DNA from: Deltaproteobacteria bacterium
GTDB taxonomy: Bacteria; Bdellovibrionota_B; Oligoflexia; Oligoflexales; Bog-1112
Length of the DNA: 64,000 bases
Assembly: GCA_016186945.1 (NCBI GenBank)
Contig: JACPKR010000025.1
Span: forward strand, 1 to 64,000
Reading direction: 5' to 3'
The stretch's first letter is position 1. Every line of letters starts with the position of its first letter. The notes below the pieces were generated by a model. The model saw only the letters and a list, made by a program, of their open reading frames with translations. It made no database searches and was not told where the DNA came from. Below, piece by piece: positions 26,918-36,632 of the stretch. A program made the position numbers and the translations under genes.

Positions 26918-27940
26918 TTGATACTTGCCCTGGATTTGGGCGTCTTCCATCGCAAGGTTCATCGAATTTCATTGCGGGAAGCTTTAGTGTGGTCAGTCGT
27001 ATGGACACTTTTGGGTTTGTTATTCACAGTTTTCATTTACTTTGCCTACGATTACCACTGGTTTGAGCTTGGACTGACGATTGACAATATAGATGGGCAA
27101 TTTTCCAACGGATCTAGCGCAGCGGTAAAATACCTCACTGGATATATTCTTGAACGGTCGTTGAGTATTGATAATATTTTTGTCATTGCCATTGTTTTTA
27201 GGTCTCTGGCAACACCTGCCATTTACCAGCACCGTGTTTTATTTTGGGGCATTTTGGGAGCGCTGGTTTTAAGAGGTGTCATGATTGCAATCGGAGTCGA
27301 GTTGATTTCGCGATACCATTGGATACTGTATGTATTTGGTTTCTTTTTGATCATAACGGCAGTCAAGATGTTAGTCATTAAGGAGCACAATGATCCCACT
27401 CAGAATAAGTTAATCAAATGGCTTAAACACATTGCTCCCTTTACAGATCGGTATCATGGGCAATATTTTGTAGTTCGGGCGGGATCCAAGCGTTCACATT
27501 TGGCACAAACTCCCGGTGGATCTGTCGAAGTGGATTTAGCTGTCGAGAAAGCGAAAGCAGGGACTTGGATGCTGACGCCTCTGGCTCTGGTGTTAGCTCT
27601 CGTGGAAATCATGGATGTGGTGTTTGCTGTCGATTCCATTCCTGCGATATTTGCGATTACAGCAGATCCGTTTTTGGTGTTTACAAGTAACGTACTTGCG
27701 ATCTTTGGTCTTAGAGCCTTGTATTTTGCGCTGGCAGGCTTGATTGACAAGTTTCGGTACTTGAAAATTTCACTGGCCTTCATTTTGGCACTTGTTGGGT
27801 TGAAAATGGTATTCTCAAAGCATCTGAAAGATGCGTTAGGATTTGACCTTAACCTTTATCTTCTTAGTATCATTATTTTAATTTTGGCCTTTGGAATTTT
27901 GGCTTCTCTTTCGACAGAGGACGACAAGAGCAAGAATTGA
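26918..27940 (+). CDS. TerC-family integral membrane protein (Alx-like)
   Basis: A 340-residue membrane protein with the TerC signatures LERSLSIDNIFVIAIVF, ALVEIMDVVFAVDSIPAIFAI and SNVLAIFGLRALYFAL, split over helices. Acidic residues in these helices are conserved in Alx and MeeY-type Mn(II) exporters, so manganese or another divalent metal is plausible. The first usable start is a TTG at 26918. However, the preceding in-frame codons (from 26885) read LAWVGFVAFI, which fits the conserved first helix of the family. The family A copy ends in the TGA-containing frame just upstream, so the original start was probably removed. Function and translation level are uncertain. Confidence 0.82.
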   Translation: MILALDLGVFHRKVHRISLREALVWSVVWTLLGLLFTVFIYFAYDYHWFELGLTIDNIDGQFSNGSSAAVKYLTGYILERSLSIDNIFVIAIVFRSLATPAIYQHRVLFWGILGALVLRGVMIAIGVELISRYHWILYVFGFFLIITAVKMLVIKEHNDPTQNKLIKWLKHIAPFTDRYHGQYFVVRAGSKRSHLAQTPGGSVEVDLAVEKAKAGTWMLTPLALVLALVEIMDVVFAVDSIPAIFAITADPFLVFTSNVLAIFGLRALYFALAGLIDKFRYLKISLAFILALVGLKMVFSKHLKDALGFDLNLYLLSIIILILAFGILASLSTEDDKSKN

Positions 27941-27961
27941 TTGCAGTGCCTCCGGTCGTGT

Positions 27962-28777
27962 TTACTTTTTGGGATGAATAATCGATCCGATGCCGGGGGA
28001 GCCGACGCTAAGCGGGATAGGAAAACCTCGACTATGTTCAAAGTCGTTACAGTAAACACTTTCATGAGATAGGAAGGCGCCTTCCCCTACAGCTTTAAGC
28101 ACCACATCACGGAGGAATTTTTCATCGTCTCCATAAGCGGACACATCTGGGCGATACTTCCGATACAAGCCTTCCATGCTAGAGTCAGGCCCAAAGGCTT
28201 CTTTTAATTTCTCGCGTAATTCACGGGATCGTGCGCCCCACATACCTGCTAACATCGGGTTGGTGTGTCCCCGCAAATCTCGCATTCCGTGCAAAATGGC
28301 CCAATCCTCCCGCAACCAATCTGCCACAGCCGCCACTTCGCGAGGGTATATGCGTGAATCGGCATCCCGTGAGATAAACAAGTCGTACTCTTCCTTATCT
28401 GCTGCAAAAAAACGCGACGCTGCGAATCGGTACTCTCCCAGCTCCACTTTAGCCCCTTCCGCTATCATTTTATCCACTGCAACTTTTGGTACTCCTTTGT
28501 CGAGATACACCAAAACATCCCAGCCGGGGTAGAACTCCCTCACCATCTTAATGTTTTCATATACACCTTTGATGTATAGATCGTTCGATCCGTATACAGA
28601 ATAGACAACGGCCTTTCTTTTCTTGTCATTGCGGAATGTAGCGTTAGCCTCGCTCAGAATTTCAGGCACCGACTTCCCCCTATACTTCTCAGGACGTGAG
28701 CAGCCTCTTTCCAGTCGGCTTGCACAAGCGAACTCAAGCAGTATGAACAATGCTAAAAAATATGGATGCCCATTCAT
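27962..28777 (-). CDS. Exported glycosyltransferase-like protein with DxD motif
   Basis: A 271-residue protein with an N-terminal hydrophobic leader (FLALFILLEFACAS) that suggests export, possibly as a lipoprotein although the lipobox is not canonical. The remainder resembles a GT-A fold: AVVYSVYGSNDLY at the start, NIKMVREFYPGWDVLVYLD, and the metal-binding-like motif LFISRDADSRIYPREVAAV with a DAD triad. Later HGMRDLRGHTNPMLAGMWGAR fits the same group. Nucleotide sugars are not expected outside the cytoplasm, so either the leader is a membrane anchor or the protein is not a classical transferase. It is the last gene of a four-gene operon of exported proteins. A GGGGATG motif precedes the start. 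Confidence 0.62.
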   Translation of the reverse strand: MNGHPYFLALFILLEFACASRLERGCSRPEKYRGKSVPEILSEANATFRNDKKRKAVVYSVYGSNDLYIKGVYENIKMVREFYPGWDVLVYLDKGVPKVAVDKMIAEGAKVELGEYRFAASRFFAADKEEYDLFISRDADSRIYPREVAAVADWLREDWAILHGMRDLRGHTNPMLAGMWGARSRELREKLKEAFGPDSSMEGLYRKYRPDVSAYGDDEKFLRDVVLKAVGEGAFLSHESVYCNDFEHSRGFPIPLSVGSPGIGSIIHPKK

Positions 28778-28788
28778 TAGATCATCCC

Positions 28789-29373
28789 CTAAATTGAATA
28801 GGTGTACATTAGCTCAATTCGATAGTATGTGGACGACAGTCGAAATTCGCGAAACAAAAGTAGCGTGTTTAGTTGCAAAGCTCCCCAAACCTGATTCGGG
28901 AACACAAACTCAAGTCCCATGCTCCCGTCGAAAAACAAGTCTTCATGGAGGAGTAATTCATCGTTAAATGTACGAAACTGTCGCCAGTAGCCTGCTGTCA
29001 CGCTCACGATACCGTGGAGAGTGGGACCATAGGCGGTCAAAGGTTCGTCGTGCAAAGCAGAAGACAAACTGGGGCTTAGTTCAAAGACATGATTTCCGAA
29101 GCCATCATGCTTAGAAAAGTAATACGCCAAACGCAAACCAAGCAAGCTCTGACGTTCAGCACCAAGAGCATAGCGATAGGACAAGGAGGGGGAGAGGGTG
29201 TTTCCAAAAAGCTCCTTCAAGTCCTTCGTGAAAATCACCGACGACAGACCTAAGCCGAATTTGTGCTTAGCAGGCTCCTGTCTCGGCTCGCCATTTTCAG
29301 CTCGTATTGACGTGTTGAAGAGACAAAGTAGCCCTAGGCTACAACTCATTTTTCTGAGGAAACTTGTTCCCAT
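28789..29373 (-). CDS. Small outer-membrane beta-barrel protein
   Basis: About 194 residues. A signal peptide (SFLRKMSCSLGLLCLFNTSIRAE) is followed by alternating amphipathic strands rich in Tyr, Phe and Leu (LSPSLSYRYALG, LGLRLAYYFSKHDG), ending in the aromatic-rich RIELMYTYSI. No family is recognised. The ATG at 29373 is preferred over a TTG at 29391 because AGGAG lies just upstream, at a short spacing. It sits between the deacetylase and the glycosyltransferase-like gene and resembles in size and style the first barrel of this operon. Confidence 0.6.
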   Translation of the reverse strand: MGTSFLRKMSCSLGLLCLFNTSIRAENGEPRQEPAKHKFGLGLSSVIFTKDLKELFGNTLSPSLSYRYALGAERQSLLGLRLAYYFSKHDGFGNHVFELSPSLSSALHDEPLTAYGPTLHGIVSVTAGYWRQFRTFNDELLLHEDLFFDGSMGLEFVFPNQVWGALQLNTLLLFREFRLSSTYYRIELMYTYSI

Positions 29374-29384
29374 ACGCTCCTGGG

Positions 29385-30302
29385 TCAGCAATCGAACTCC
29401 CTATGATAGGATCGTGTCAGCCACTTGTAGTGGTTGACAAAGCAAAGATTACACTCGCCATGCTCGGTTAAAACCACCAAGTCATAGGCCTCGATGAGCC
29501 TTGTTTTGTTGTTCTGTCTATTGTCGGTGATGTTCTCAGTCTTCTTCGCCGTACGGTAGTCTTCAAAGGCTAAGGTTTGACAAAAGCGATAACCAAGACC
29601 GGAAATTACATCGCGCGCAACGGCTTGGGTGGCAAAATGATCGCTATGGGAAAAATGACTCTCAGGACCAGGATCTTGTATGTAGAATCGTATGGGTTTT
29701 GTCTTGTCTTGGAACGTACCCGCAACGATACCACCCAATGTCTCCTTCAATTCTCCGAGTGTAAACGTATTCACATGGTCAACACTCGTAATGCTCGGTA
29801 TTTGGTCCTTGTAAAGTTTGTATATCGACTCGAAATTGCCAATCTCTGTGCCTCCGCCTTGCACCAATCCATCCGGCAAGCGGAGAAACACCATGCGGAC
29901 GTTGCGCAACGTGTAGCGGGTCAGCTGCTTGGTTCCCATTTCAAGACTGTCAACCACTTCATCTGCACCCCCTGTAAAGATTGGCGTCTTTAACACCGAC
30001 CTTACCGAGGCCAGGCTGCCCTTTTCTCGCGACTGCCAGTAGGAGTTAGAACGACCCGCATCACCTGCGTCTACAATGATCATCAGGACTTCGGTCTTCT
30101 CCGAGTCTATCAGATCAAAAGCATAGTCCCCCATGGACAATTGCCAGTCGTCCGGATGGGGTACAACAAAAACATGAGCAGCATCTAAATTTAAGTTTCT
30201 TTGCCCTTTAAGAGACCGACTCATTTGTAAGTCCGGATCTCCACAAGCTTGACTGAAGGCAAACAATAAAAGTAAACACAAAGTATTATATTTCCCTGCC
30301 AA
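29385..30302 (-). CDS. PIG-L-family deacetylase, predicted lipoprotein
   Basis: 305 residues of the GlcNAc-PI de-N-acetylase/LmbE family. These are zinc enzymes that remove acetyl groups from amino sugars. The zinc motif reads VPHPDDWQLSMGD (His-Pro-Asp-Asp near residue 48), with MIIVDAGDAGRSN and a downstream SHFSHSDHFATQ supplying a further His. The leader CLLLLFAFSQACGD looks like a lipoprotein signal (cleavage before Cys), so the enzyme should work in the periplasm or at the outer membrane. It starts with TTG and overlaps the upstream barrel gene by 17 bases, so the four genes form one transcript. The substrate is likely a surface glycan or glycolipid. Confidence 0.78.
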   Translation of the reverse strand: MAGKYNTLCLLLLFAFSQACGDPDLQMSRSLKGQRNLNLDAAHVFVVPHPDDWQLSMGDYAFDLIDSEKTEVLMIIVDAGDAGRSNSYWQSREKGSLASVRSVLKTPIFTGGADEVVDSLEMGTKQLTRYTLRNVRMVFLRLPDGLVQGGGTEIGNFESIYKLYKDQIPSITSVDHVNTFTLGELKETLGGIVAGTFQDKTKPIRFYIQDPGPESHFSHSDHFATQAVARDVISGLGYRFCQTLAFEDYRTAKKTENITDNRQNNKTRLIEAYDLVVLTEHGECNLCFVNHYKWLTRSYHREFDC

Positions 30303-30873
30303 TACTGATCCCTGTGTCGAAAAAAGTATTAAGAATCTTGAACTCAGGAACTCTTGTTGTTACAAAAATCCCAAGCTTCCATAATTCACCTAGATGGAAG
30401 GAAAAACGGACCCCCAACTGCGCACCGACGTAGAAACCTTGGTCGGAGCTGGGGAAGTTCTCACTCAAAAAATTTCTAAGACGCCAAGCTACAAAATCGA
30501 GTGAAGTTTGTAGCCACAGTTCAAACCAGGAGATGCTTAAAAAGCGTTGTTCCAAGCCTGGATATAAAGTTAGAATCGTTAACCGTGACGACTCCCGCAC
30601 ATCATCACTGACGATGGGCGCATACTGCAAACCAAAAGTATAACGCATGGGTCCAAGGTCGTTATCCAAAAACCCGTGTGAAGTGTGTACTGCATAGTTG
30701 AAATTGTTAGCAAAGTAGTCGCGCATTTCACCGAATAGAAAAACACTGTAGCCAAAATCGAAACTTACTTCGGTATCTGATCTACTCTCATTGGCTAAAG
30801 CCGACTGAATCCCTAGAACAAGGGAGCTTACGAGAAGCAAACACTTAACGAAATAATTCCCCCTTCGCACCAT
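30286..30873 (-). CDS. Small outer-membrane beta-barrel protein, first gene of the exported-protein operon
   Basis: About 195 residues. A signal peptide (FVKCLLLVSSLVLGIQSALA) is followed by strand-like repeats: VSFDFGYSVFLFGE, MRYTFGLQYAPIVSD, FYVGAQLGVRFSFHLG. No named family is recognised. The ATG at 30873, preceded by GGAAGG, is a better start than that at 30909. It opens an operon with the PIG-L deacetylase, a second small barrel and a glycosyltransferase-like protein. Confidence 0.6.
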   Translation of the reverse strand: MVRRGNYFVKCLLLVSSLVLGIQSALANESRSDTEVSFDFGYSVFLFGEMRDYFANNFNYAVHTSHGFLDNDLGPMRYTFGLQYAPIVSDDVRESSRLTILTLYPGLEQRFLSISWFELWLQTSLDFVAWRLRNFLSENFPSSDQGFYVGAQLGVRFSFHLGELWKLGIFVTTRVPEFKILNTFFDTGISIGREI

Positions 30874-30957
30874 CTTTAGCCTTCCAGGCAGAGAGAAATA
30901 CATTTTCATATGAGGTTTAGGCTTCTATTTTAACACGGATCGGCAGACATGTAGGAT

Positions 30958-31010
30958 TTCTTGGAGGAACCAGCTGCGCCCTCCCACCACCTCCTTGCCA
31001 CAAGCGGGAC
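30958..31010 (+). repeat. Family B element, partial
   Basis: TTCTTGGAGGAACCAGCTGCGC is intact on the left, then the right arm is broken (CCTCCCACCACC) before CTCCTTGCCACAAGCGGG. The palindrome is therefore decayed. It lies in the divergent gap upstream of pckG. Confidence 0.8.
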
Positions 31011-31073
31011 ACATTTGGTACAAAGGAAAGAGATTCTAAAAAAGCAAGTTCTTCATATAGGAAAGGGTTTTAA

Positions 31074-32819
31074 ATGAGTCATACCGCCAGCGAGGATCTA
31101 AAGCAGTGGGTTGCCAATGTCGCCAGACTCGCCCTACCGGAACGTATCCACTGGTGCGATGGTTCGGAGGAAGAATACAACGCGCTCGTGTCCCAGATGC
31201 TCGCCTCCGGCCAACTGCATGAACTCAACCAGGAGCAGTTCCCCCGCTGCTACCTTCACCGATCCGACCCGAGTGACGTCGCACGGACTGAACACCTAAC
31301 TTTTGTCTGCACAAAGAGCAAAGATGAGGCTGGCCCCAACAACAACTGGAAGGAGCCTGCCGAGGCCCACGCCGAAGCTGATCGTCTCTTTGCAGGGGTT
31401 ATGAAAGGCCGCACCATGTACGTTGTGCCTTACTGCATGGGCCCCCTGGACTCACCCCATTCGCGATGCGGGGTCGAAATTACAGACAGTGCCTACGTTG
31501 CTGCCAGCATGAAAATCATGACCCGCATGGGGAAAAAAGCCTTACTACGCCTTGGCAACGACAAAACTTTCGTAAAAGGACTGCACAGTATCGGGGATTT
31601 GAAAGTAGAACACAGACGCATTTTCCACTTCCCCGAGGAAAAGATGATCAAATCCATAGGTTCTGGTTACGGTGGCAATGCTTTACTGGGGAAGAAATGC
31701 CACGCGCTACGTATTGCCAGCTATCAGGCAAGGCAAGAAGCTTGGCTGGCGGAACATATGCTGATCGCCGGGATCGAAAACCCGCAAGGTGAAATATTCT
31801 ACATAGCTGCGGCTTTCCCCTCCGCCTGTGGGAAAACAAACCTCGCTATGCTCATTCCCCCTGAACAATATAAAGGATGGAAAGTCTGGACTGTAGGAGA
31901 CGACATCGCCTGGATGCACCTGGGGGAAGACGGCTACCTTTATGCCATGAACCCGGAAGCTGGCTTTTTCGGCGTCGCTCCCGGGACGTCTTCCAAAACG
32001 AATGCAAACGCTGTCGCCATGCTCAACCACGATACGATTTTCACCAATGTCGGCGTCACTGCCGACAACACACCCTGGTGGGAAGGACTCGACGAGGGTC
32101 AACCCGTTGTCGACTGGAAAGGGGATCCATTCGACGGCACCACGCCAGCAGCTCACCCCAATTCTCGCTTTACCGTGTCCTCAAGGCAATGTCCGTCCTA
32201 TACAAAAGCAGCAGAAGACCCCAGGGGAGTACGAATCTCCGCCATAATCTTTGGAGGCAGACGCCCTTCTCTTATCCCGCTTGTTTATGAGGCCAAGAAT
32301 TGGGCGCACGGAGTTTTAGTGGGTGCCAGTATGGCCTCTCAAACAACTGCCGCTGCAACCGGAGTAGTCGGCATCGTCCGACGCGACCCTATGGCGATGA
32401 AACCATTCTGCGGTTATAACTTTGGAGATTATTGGGACCACTGGCTCAGCTTCGCCAAAAAATCAGACAAGCTCCCGAAAGTTTTTCATGTCAACTGGTT
32501 CCGCAGGGATGAAAAGGGAAACTTCATGTGGCCCGGCTACGGCGATAACATCAGAGTGCTGCGCTGGATCCTCGACCGTGCCAATCGACGATGCGATGCC
32601 GTGGAAACCCCGCTTGGTTTTATTCCCCGACCAGGTTCCATAGACACGACTGGGCTAAACATTGCCGAGAAGGCTATGCACGACCTCTGCGATATCACCC
32701 CTAGTGGTTGGAAGGAAGAATGGGACGAAATCGGCAAATTCCTGAACAGCTTCGGGACCCACCTGCCTGCTCAGCTTAAGGCACAGTATGATTCCATCCT
32801 TAAACAAATCAACCGTTGA
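31074..32819 (+). CDS. pckG: Phosphoenolpyruvate carboxykinase (GTP)
   Basis: A cytoplasmic enzyme converting oxaloacetate and GTP to phosphoenolpyruvate, CO2 and GDP. The GTP-type kinase loop FPSACGKTNLAML is near residue 250, with GVEITDSAYV, WTVGDDIAWMH and the C-terminal YNFGDYWDHW/NWFRRDEKGNFMWPG regions. At 581 residues it is slightly shorter than many PckG proteins (about 600) but has all core blocks. AGGAAAGGG precedes the ATG. It is single-gene, with family B repeats on both sides. With maeB nearby it balances flux between the TCA cycle and gluconeogenesis. Confidence 0.95.
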   Translation: MSHTASEDLKQWVANVARLALPERIHWCDGSEEEYNALVSQMLASGQLHELNQEQFPRCYLHRSDPSDVARTEHLTFVCTKSKDEAGPNNNWKEPAEAHAEADRLFAGVMKGRTMYVVPYCMGPLDSPHSRCGVEITDSAYVAASMKIMTRMGKKALLRLGNDKTFVKGLHSIGDLKVEHRRIFHFPEEKMIKSIGSGYGGNALLGKKCHALRIASYQARQEAWLAEHMLIAGIENPQGEIFYIAAAFPSACGKTNLAMLIPPEQYKGWKVWTVGDDIAWMHLGEDGYLYAMNPEAGFFGVAPGTSSKTNANAVAMLNHDTIFTNVGVTADNTPWWEGLDEGQPVVDWKGDPFDGTTPAAHPNSRFTVSSRQCPSYTKAAEDPRGVRISAIIFGGRRPSLIPLVYEAKNWAHGVLVGASMASQTTAAATGVVGIVRRDPMAMKPFCGYNFGDYWDHWLSFAKKSDKLPKVFHVNWFRRDEKGNFMWPGYGDNIRVLRWILDRANRRCDAVETPLGFIPRPGSIDTTGLNIAEKAMHDLCDITPSGWKEEWDEIGKFLNSFGTHLPAQLKAQYDSILKQINR

Positions 32820-32831
32820 TGGTGCGCTCAC

Positions 32832-32941
32832 GTTTGGCAAAAAGGGAGAGGGGGGTTGGTGGGGCGAGTGAAGCGTCGCCTCCCCCAAGGGATTTCTTGG
32901 AGGAACCAGCTGCGCAGTTTCCTCCAAACCACCTCCTTGCA
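32832..32941 (+). repeat. Family B element, long form
   Basis: G-rich tract, GCGTCGCCTCCCCCAAGGG, and the complete palindromic core (TTGGAGGAA to TTCCTCCAA), then ACCACCTCCTTGCA. It fills the convergent gap between pckG and the GlcD-type oxidase and ends nine bases from the latter's stop. Confidence 0.88.
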
Positions 32942-32949
32942 CTAATTCG

Positions 32950-34347
32950 CTATAGGTCAAAAATCTTGCCTGGATTCATAATCCCCTTGGGGTCAAAAAG
33001 CTGCTTGATACCTTTCATGTAGGAAATTTCCAGTTCTTCACAGACTAACTTCAAATCATCTTTCTTGAGTAACCCTATTCCATGTTCAGCACTGATTGAT
33101 CCTTTAAGCTCGTGGACTATAGAAAAGATACGTCGCTCCAAGAGCTGAGCTTCCTTTATAAAGGTATCATGATCAACTAACCTGTCAGCACTATAGTTAA
33201 CGTGGACATTTCCGTCGCCTATATGCCCGAACATGACAACTTCAATCTTCGGATCCTTTTTCTCCAGAGTTTTGTTCACTTTCTCGAAGAAAACACATAA
33301 GTCCTTGATGCTGAGGGAAATGTCGTTCTTCCTTACATAACCATGGCTAAGGCTCTCGGTTATGTTCTCACGCAAAGCCCACAAGTCTCGAAATTCCTGT
33401 GAGCTGCTAGCAAGTACAGCATCGCGTATCAGTTCTTTCTCAAAAGCTGTCTCAAGAAACTGTTCCATGGATAAAGAACTAAGATCTTCTTCTATTTCAA
33501 TCAGCGCATAGTAGGGAAAACGCTCTGCAAACGGCAATTTCAAACCTGAAAAAGAGATGAGAACCTTTCCTACAGCTAGATCCGAGAAGAATTCCAACGC
33601 CGTCACAGACATGTTCGATTGATGGCTCAGCGCGAGCAAGTCAACGACCTTGGGAAAGGTTTCGACACCGACACAGGCAAGAGTGAGTTCCCTCGGTTTC
33701 TTGGAAAGTTTAAGCGTGGCCCTGGTGATGACCCCCAAAGTTCCTTCGCTCCCCACAAAGAGGTACATCAGTGGATACCCTGCATTGTTTTTCCGGAGCG
33801 CACGGTTAAGGTTCAAAACTTGACCGCCAGCAAGGACCACCTCTAGTCCGAGAACCTGCTCCCGGGTTCCCCCGTACCGGATAAATTTCAGCCCCCCCGC
33901 GTTCGTAGCCAGGTTGCCCCCAATCTGGCTACTGCCCCTCGCTCCCAAATCGACAGCGTAGAATAGGCTTTCCTTTGCGACAGCTTCCTGCAAAGCCTGG
34001 GTTGTAACACCCGCTTCCACTTCGACCGTCAAACCAACGGGGTCAACGTTTAGAACCTTGTTCAGCCTACCAAGGGAGAGGATGACTTCTCCCTGTTTGG
34101 CTACGGCACCTGCCGCCAATCCAGTACGCCCTCCACTCGGGACGACTGGAATTTGATGTTTCTGACAGTAGGCAAGTATCTTGGAAATTTCTTCCGTATG
34201 ATTAGGTAACAGCACACAAGAAGCAAAAGTTTCCTGAGGTTTTGACCAGTCTTTGGAATATTCCTGAACCTGCTTGGGGTCTTTCAAAACATGCGAGGGT
34301 CCGAGGATGGCCTCCAAGTCATCAATGTTTTTCTTTGTCACTTTCAT
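32950..34347 (-). CDS. FAD-linked oxidase of the GlcD/D-lactate dehydrogenase type
   Basis: 465 residues. An N-terminal FAD_binding_4 domain (VVPSGGRTGLAAGAV, DLGARGSSQIGGNLATNAGGL in pieces) is followed by the FAD-oxidase C-terminal domain with VMFGHIGDGNVHVNYS and SAEHGIGLLKK. These enzymes oxidise 2-hydroxy acids such as D-lactate, glycolate or 2-hydroxyglutarate, passing electrons to the respiratory chain. No iron-sulfur partner (GlcF) is adjacent. The start overlaps the maeB stop by four bases (ATGA), so expression is coupled to malic enzyme and a role in feeding pyruvate or 2-oxoacids is likely. Confidence 0.88.
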   Translation of the reverse strand: MKVTKKNIDDLEAILGPSHVLKDPKQVQEYSKDWSKPQETFASCVLLPNHTEEISKILAYCQKHQIPVVPSGGRTGLAAGAVAKQGEVILSLGRLNKVLNVDPVGLTVEVEAGVTTQALQEAVAKESLFYAVDLGARGSSQIGGNLATNAGGLKFIRYGGTREQVLGLEVVLAGGQVLNLNRALRKNNAGYPLMYLFVGSEGTLGVITRATLKLSKKPRELTLACVGVETFPKVVDLLALSHQSNMSVTALEFFSDLAVGKVLISFSGLKLPFAERFPYYALIEIEEDLSSLSMEQFLETAFEKELIRDAVLASSSQEFRDLWALRENITESLSHGYVRKNDISLSIKDLCVFFEKVNKTLEKKDPKIEVVMFGHIGDGNVHVNYSADRLVDHDTFIKEAQLLERRIFSIVHELKGSISAEHGIGLLKKDDLKLVCEELEISYMKGIKQLFDPKGIMNPGKIFDL

Positions 34348-36620
34348 TTTAGGAAACGCTCCGTCTTCACAGCTTTATGAGCGGTAATATTAATCAGGCT
34401 CGTGATTTCCTGGACCGAGGCTTCCCTCTGCAGGGAGTTTGCCGGCTTATTGAGTCCCACCAGAATGGGGCCTGTGACCTCGGCTCCTCCCACATGCTGG
34501 AGAAGTTTGTAACTTATGTTAGCAGCTCCCAAGTTGGGGAAAATGAGAATGTTGGCATTCCCTTTCAGATTTGTGAATGGAAATTCCTTTTCTCGTAAGT
34601 GCTGATTGAGAGCGACTTCCACCTGCATTTCCCCATCCATTTCAAGAGCTGGGTTCCGTTCCCTGACAAGACTAACTGCCTTCGCCACTTTTGTGGCCTC
34701 CGCATGTTTGCTTGTACCGAAACTTGCATAGCTTAGCATAGCCACCCGTTTAGGTTCCTGTGTGTATTCCTCTGCCAGTTTGGCACTTGCCAAGGCGATG
34801 TTAGCAAGTTCCTCGGCAGAAGGATCGACGTTGATGGTGCAGTCGGCAAGGAACAGAAGACTTTGCTCTTTCACCACTATGTAGACACCTGCCAGGGTCG
34901 CTCCTTTTTCCGCCCCGATAATTTCCAAGATGGGTCGGACGGCATCGACATAGGCGCTGGTCACACCGTTCACCATCGCATCCGCATCGCCCATCTGTAA
35001 CATGACGGCAGCAAAGTAGTTATGATTGGTAATGAGAATATCGGACATGGTTCGAGAGACACCTTTTCTTTTCCTCAATTCGTAGAGAACTTCGGTGTAG
35101 CGCCCCCGCCTTTGATCTTTCATCGGGTCGACAATTTCAATACCGCTCAGGCTTTTGATCCCGAGTCGATCGGCGGATTTTTGAATCTCTTTCTCTCTTC
35201 CCAGCAGGCAAATTTGAATTTCCCCGTCGTCAGCCACTTGTTTTGCGGCGCTCAGAATTTTCGGGTAAGCTCCAAAGGGGATGACCACTCTAGGCTTTTG
35301 CTTCTCGACAGTCTTGTATGTGATCTCCTTGCGCAGTCTTCGCATCAGTCGCCTGCTAGGTCCCAGGATTTTCTCGATTTGCTCCTTGTACTCCTCGATG
35401 TCGACCTGAAGACGTGCCATACCTGTTTCCATCGCTGCTTGTGCTACGGCAGGAGCGACCCGCAGAAGCACGCGTTGATCGACGGGTTTAGGGATGAGGT
35501 AGTCCTTTCCGAAAATATAACGGCTCGTCTGTTTGTACTGAGCCAGAACTTCCTCGGGAACGCTCTCCTTGGCCAATTCTGAAATTGCCTTAGCAGCAGC
35601 GATACTCATTTCATCGCTTACCCCCTTCGCTCTTACGTCAAGGGCTCCGCGAAAAATGTAGGGAAAGCCCAGGACGTTGTTGACCTGGTTGGGATAATCT
35701 GAGCGCCCTGTAGCGAGAATGATATCCTTTCTTGTGTCTCTGGCCAGTTGAGGATCAATCTCCGGGTTAGGGTTGGAAAGAGCAAAGACGATGGGCTGAT
35801 TTGCCATCTTCTTTAACATCTTCGGGGTCAGAATGTTGGAGGTTGACACACCTATGAAGACGTCGGCCCCTTCCAGCGCATCTTCTAACGTTTTTAAGGA
35901 GCGCGATTCTATGGCAAAGCGTTTCTTATATTCGTTCAAATCGCTCCGCCCCGTGTGAATCACCCCCTGACTGTCGCACATGATTATGTTTTTAATACCA
36001 ATTTTTCGAAAGAGAGATGCACAACCTATCGCCGCAGCACCGGCTCCACTGAAAACGACACGAGCGTCTTCGATGGACCGGCCTGAAATTTCGCAAGCAT
36101 TGATGAAAGCTGCAGCTGCAATAATTGCTGTACCATGCTGGTCATCATGAAAAACGGGGATCGACATTTTCTCTCGAAGTTTTTCTTCAATGTAGAAACA
36201 CTCAGGCGCCTTGATATCTTCAAGATTGATTCCGCCAAAGGTTGGTTCCAGGGAACTTACGATCGTTATGAACTCATCTGGATCTTTCGATGCAATTTCC
36301 AGATCAAAAACGTCAATGTCCGCGAATTTCTTGAAAAGGACTGCCTTGCCCTCCATCACAGGCTTGGCAGCATAAGGCCCGATGTCGCCCAACCCCAACA
36401 CAGCAGTACCATTTGTAATCACACCTACGAGATTGCTTCGTATGGTGTAGCGGAACGAGTTGTCCTCGGATTTGTGAATTTTCCGACAAGGGCCGGCAAC
36501 CCCGGGGGTGTAGGCAAGAGATAAGTCGTATTGCGAGTTCAACTGCTTTTTTGGTTGCACGCTTAACTTACCAGCACTTGGATACTCGTGGTATTCAAGC
36601 GCAAGTTTTTCGTAATCCAT
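34344..36620 (-). CDS. maeB: NADP-dependent malic enzyme with C-terminal phosphotransacetylase-like domain
   Basis: 758 residues, the MaeB architecture. The malic domain has [12 protein letters not shown] near residue 35 and [16 protein letters not shown]. The NADP-binding domain has [14 protein letters not shown] phosphate-acetyltransferase-like regulatory domain starts at about residue 430. The enzyme decarboxylates malate to pyruvate and forms NADPH; the C-terminal domain is regulatory (acetyl-CoA in E. coli). TAGGAGAAAG precedes the ATG, and the TAG of this site belongs to the end of a family A element. It is followed by the coupled GlcD-type gene. Confidence 0.95.
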   Translation of the reverse strand: MDYEKLALEYHEYPSAGKLSVQPKKQLNSQYDLSLAYTPGVAGPCRKIHKSEDNSFRYTIRSNLVGVITNGTAVLGLGDIGPYAAKPVMEGKAVLFKKFADIDVFDLEIASKDPDEFITIVSSLEPTFGGINLEDIKAPECFYIEEKLREKMSIPVFHDDQHGTAIIAAAAFINACEISGRSIEDARVVFSGAGAAAIGCASLFRKIGIKNIIMCDSQGVIHTGRSDLNEYKKRFAIESRSLKTLEDALEGADVFIGVSTSNILTPKMLKKMANQPIVFALSNPNPEIDPQLARDTRKDIILATGRSDYPNQVNNVLGFPYIFRGALDVRAKGVSDEMSIAAAKAISELAKESVPEEVLAQYKQTSRYIFGKDYLIPKPVDQRVLLRVAPAVAQAAMETGMARLQVDIEEYKEQIEKILGPSRRLMRRLRKEITYKTVEKQKPRVVIPFGAYPKILSAAKQVADDGEIQICLLGREKEIQKSADRLGIKSLSGIEIVDPMKDQRRGRYTEVLYELRKRKGVSRTMSDILITNHNYFAAVMLQMGDADAMVNGVTSAYVDAVRPILEIIGAEKGATLAGVYIVVKEQSLLFLADCTINVDPSAEELANIALASAKLAEEYTQEPKRVAMLSYASFGTSKHAEATKVAKAVSLVRERNPALEMDGEMQVEVALNQHLREKEFPFTNLKGNANILIFPNLGAANISYKLLQHVGGAEVTGPILVGLNKPANSLQREASVQEITSLINITAHKAVKTERFLK

Positions 36621-36632
36621 ATAGACTTTCTC

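Noticed and set aside
26890-26990. ATG at 26890 as the TerC start
   Set aside because: It is in a different frame from the TerC protein and leads only to an unrelated short frame.
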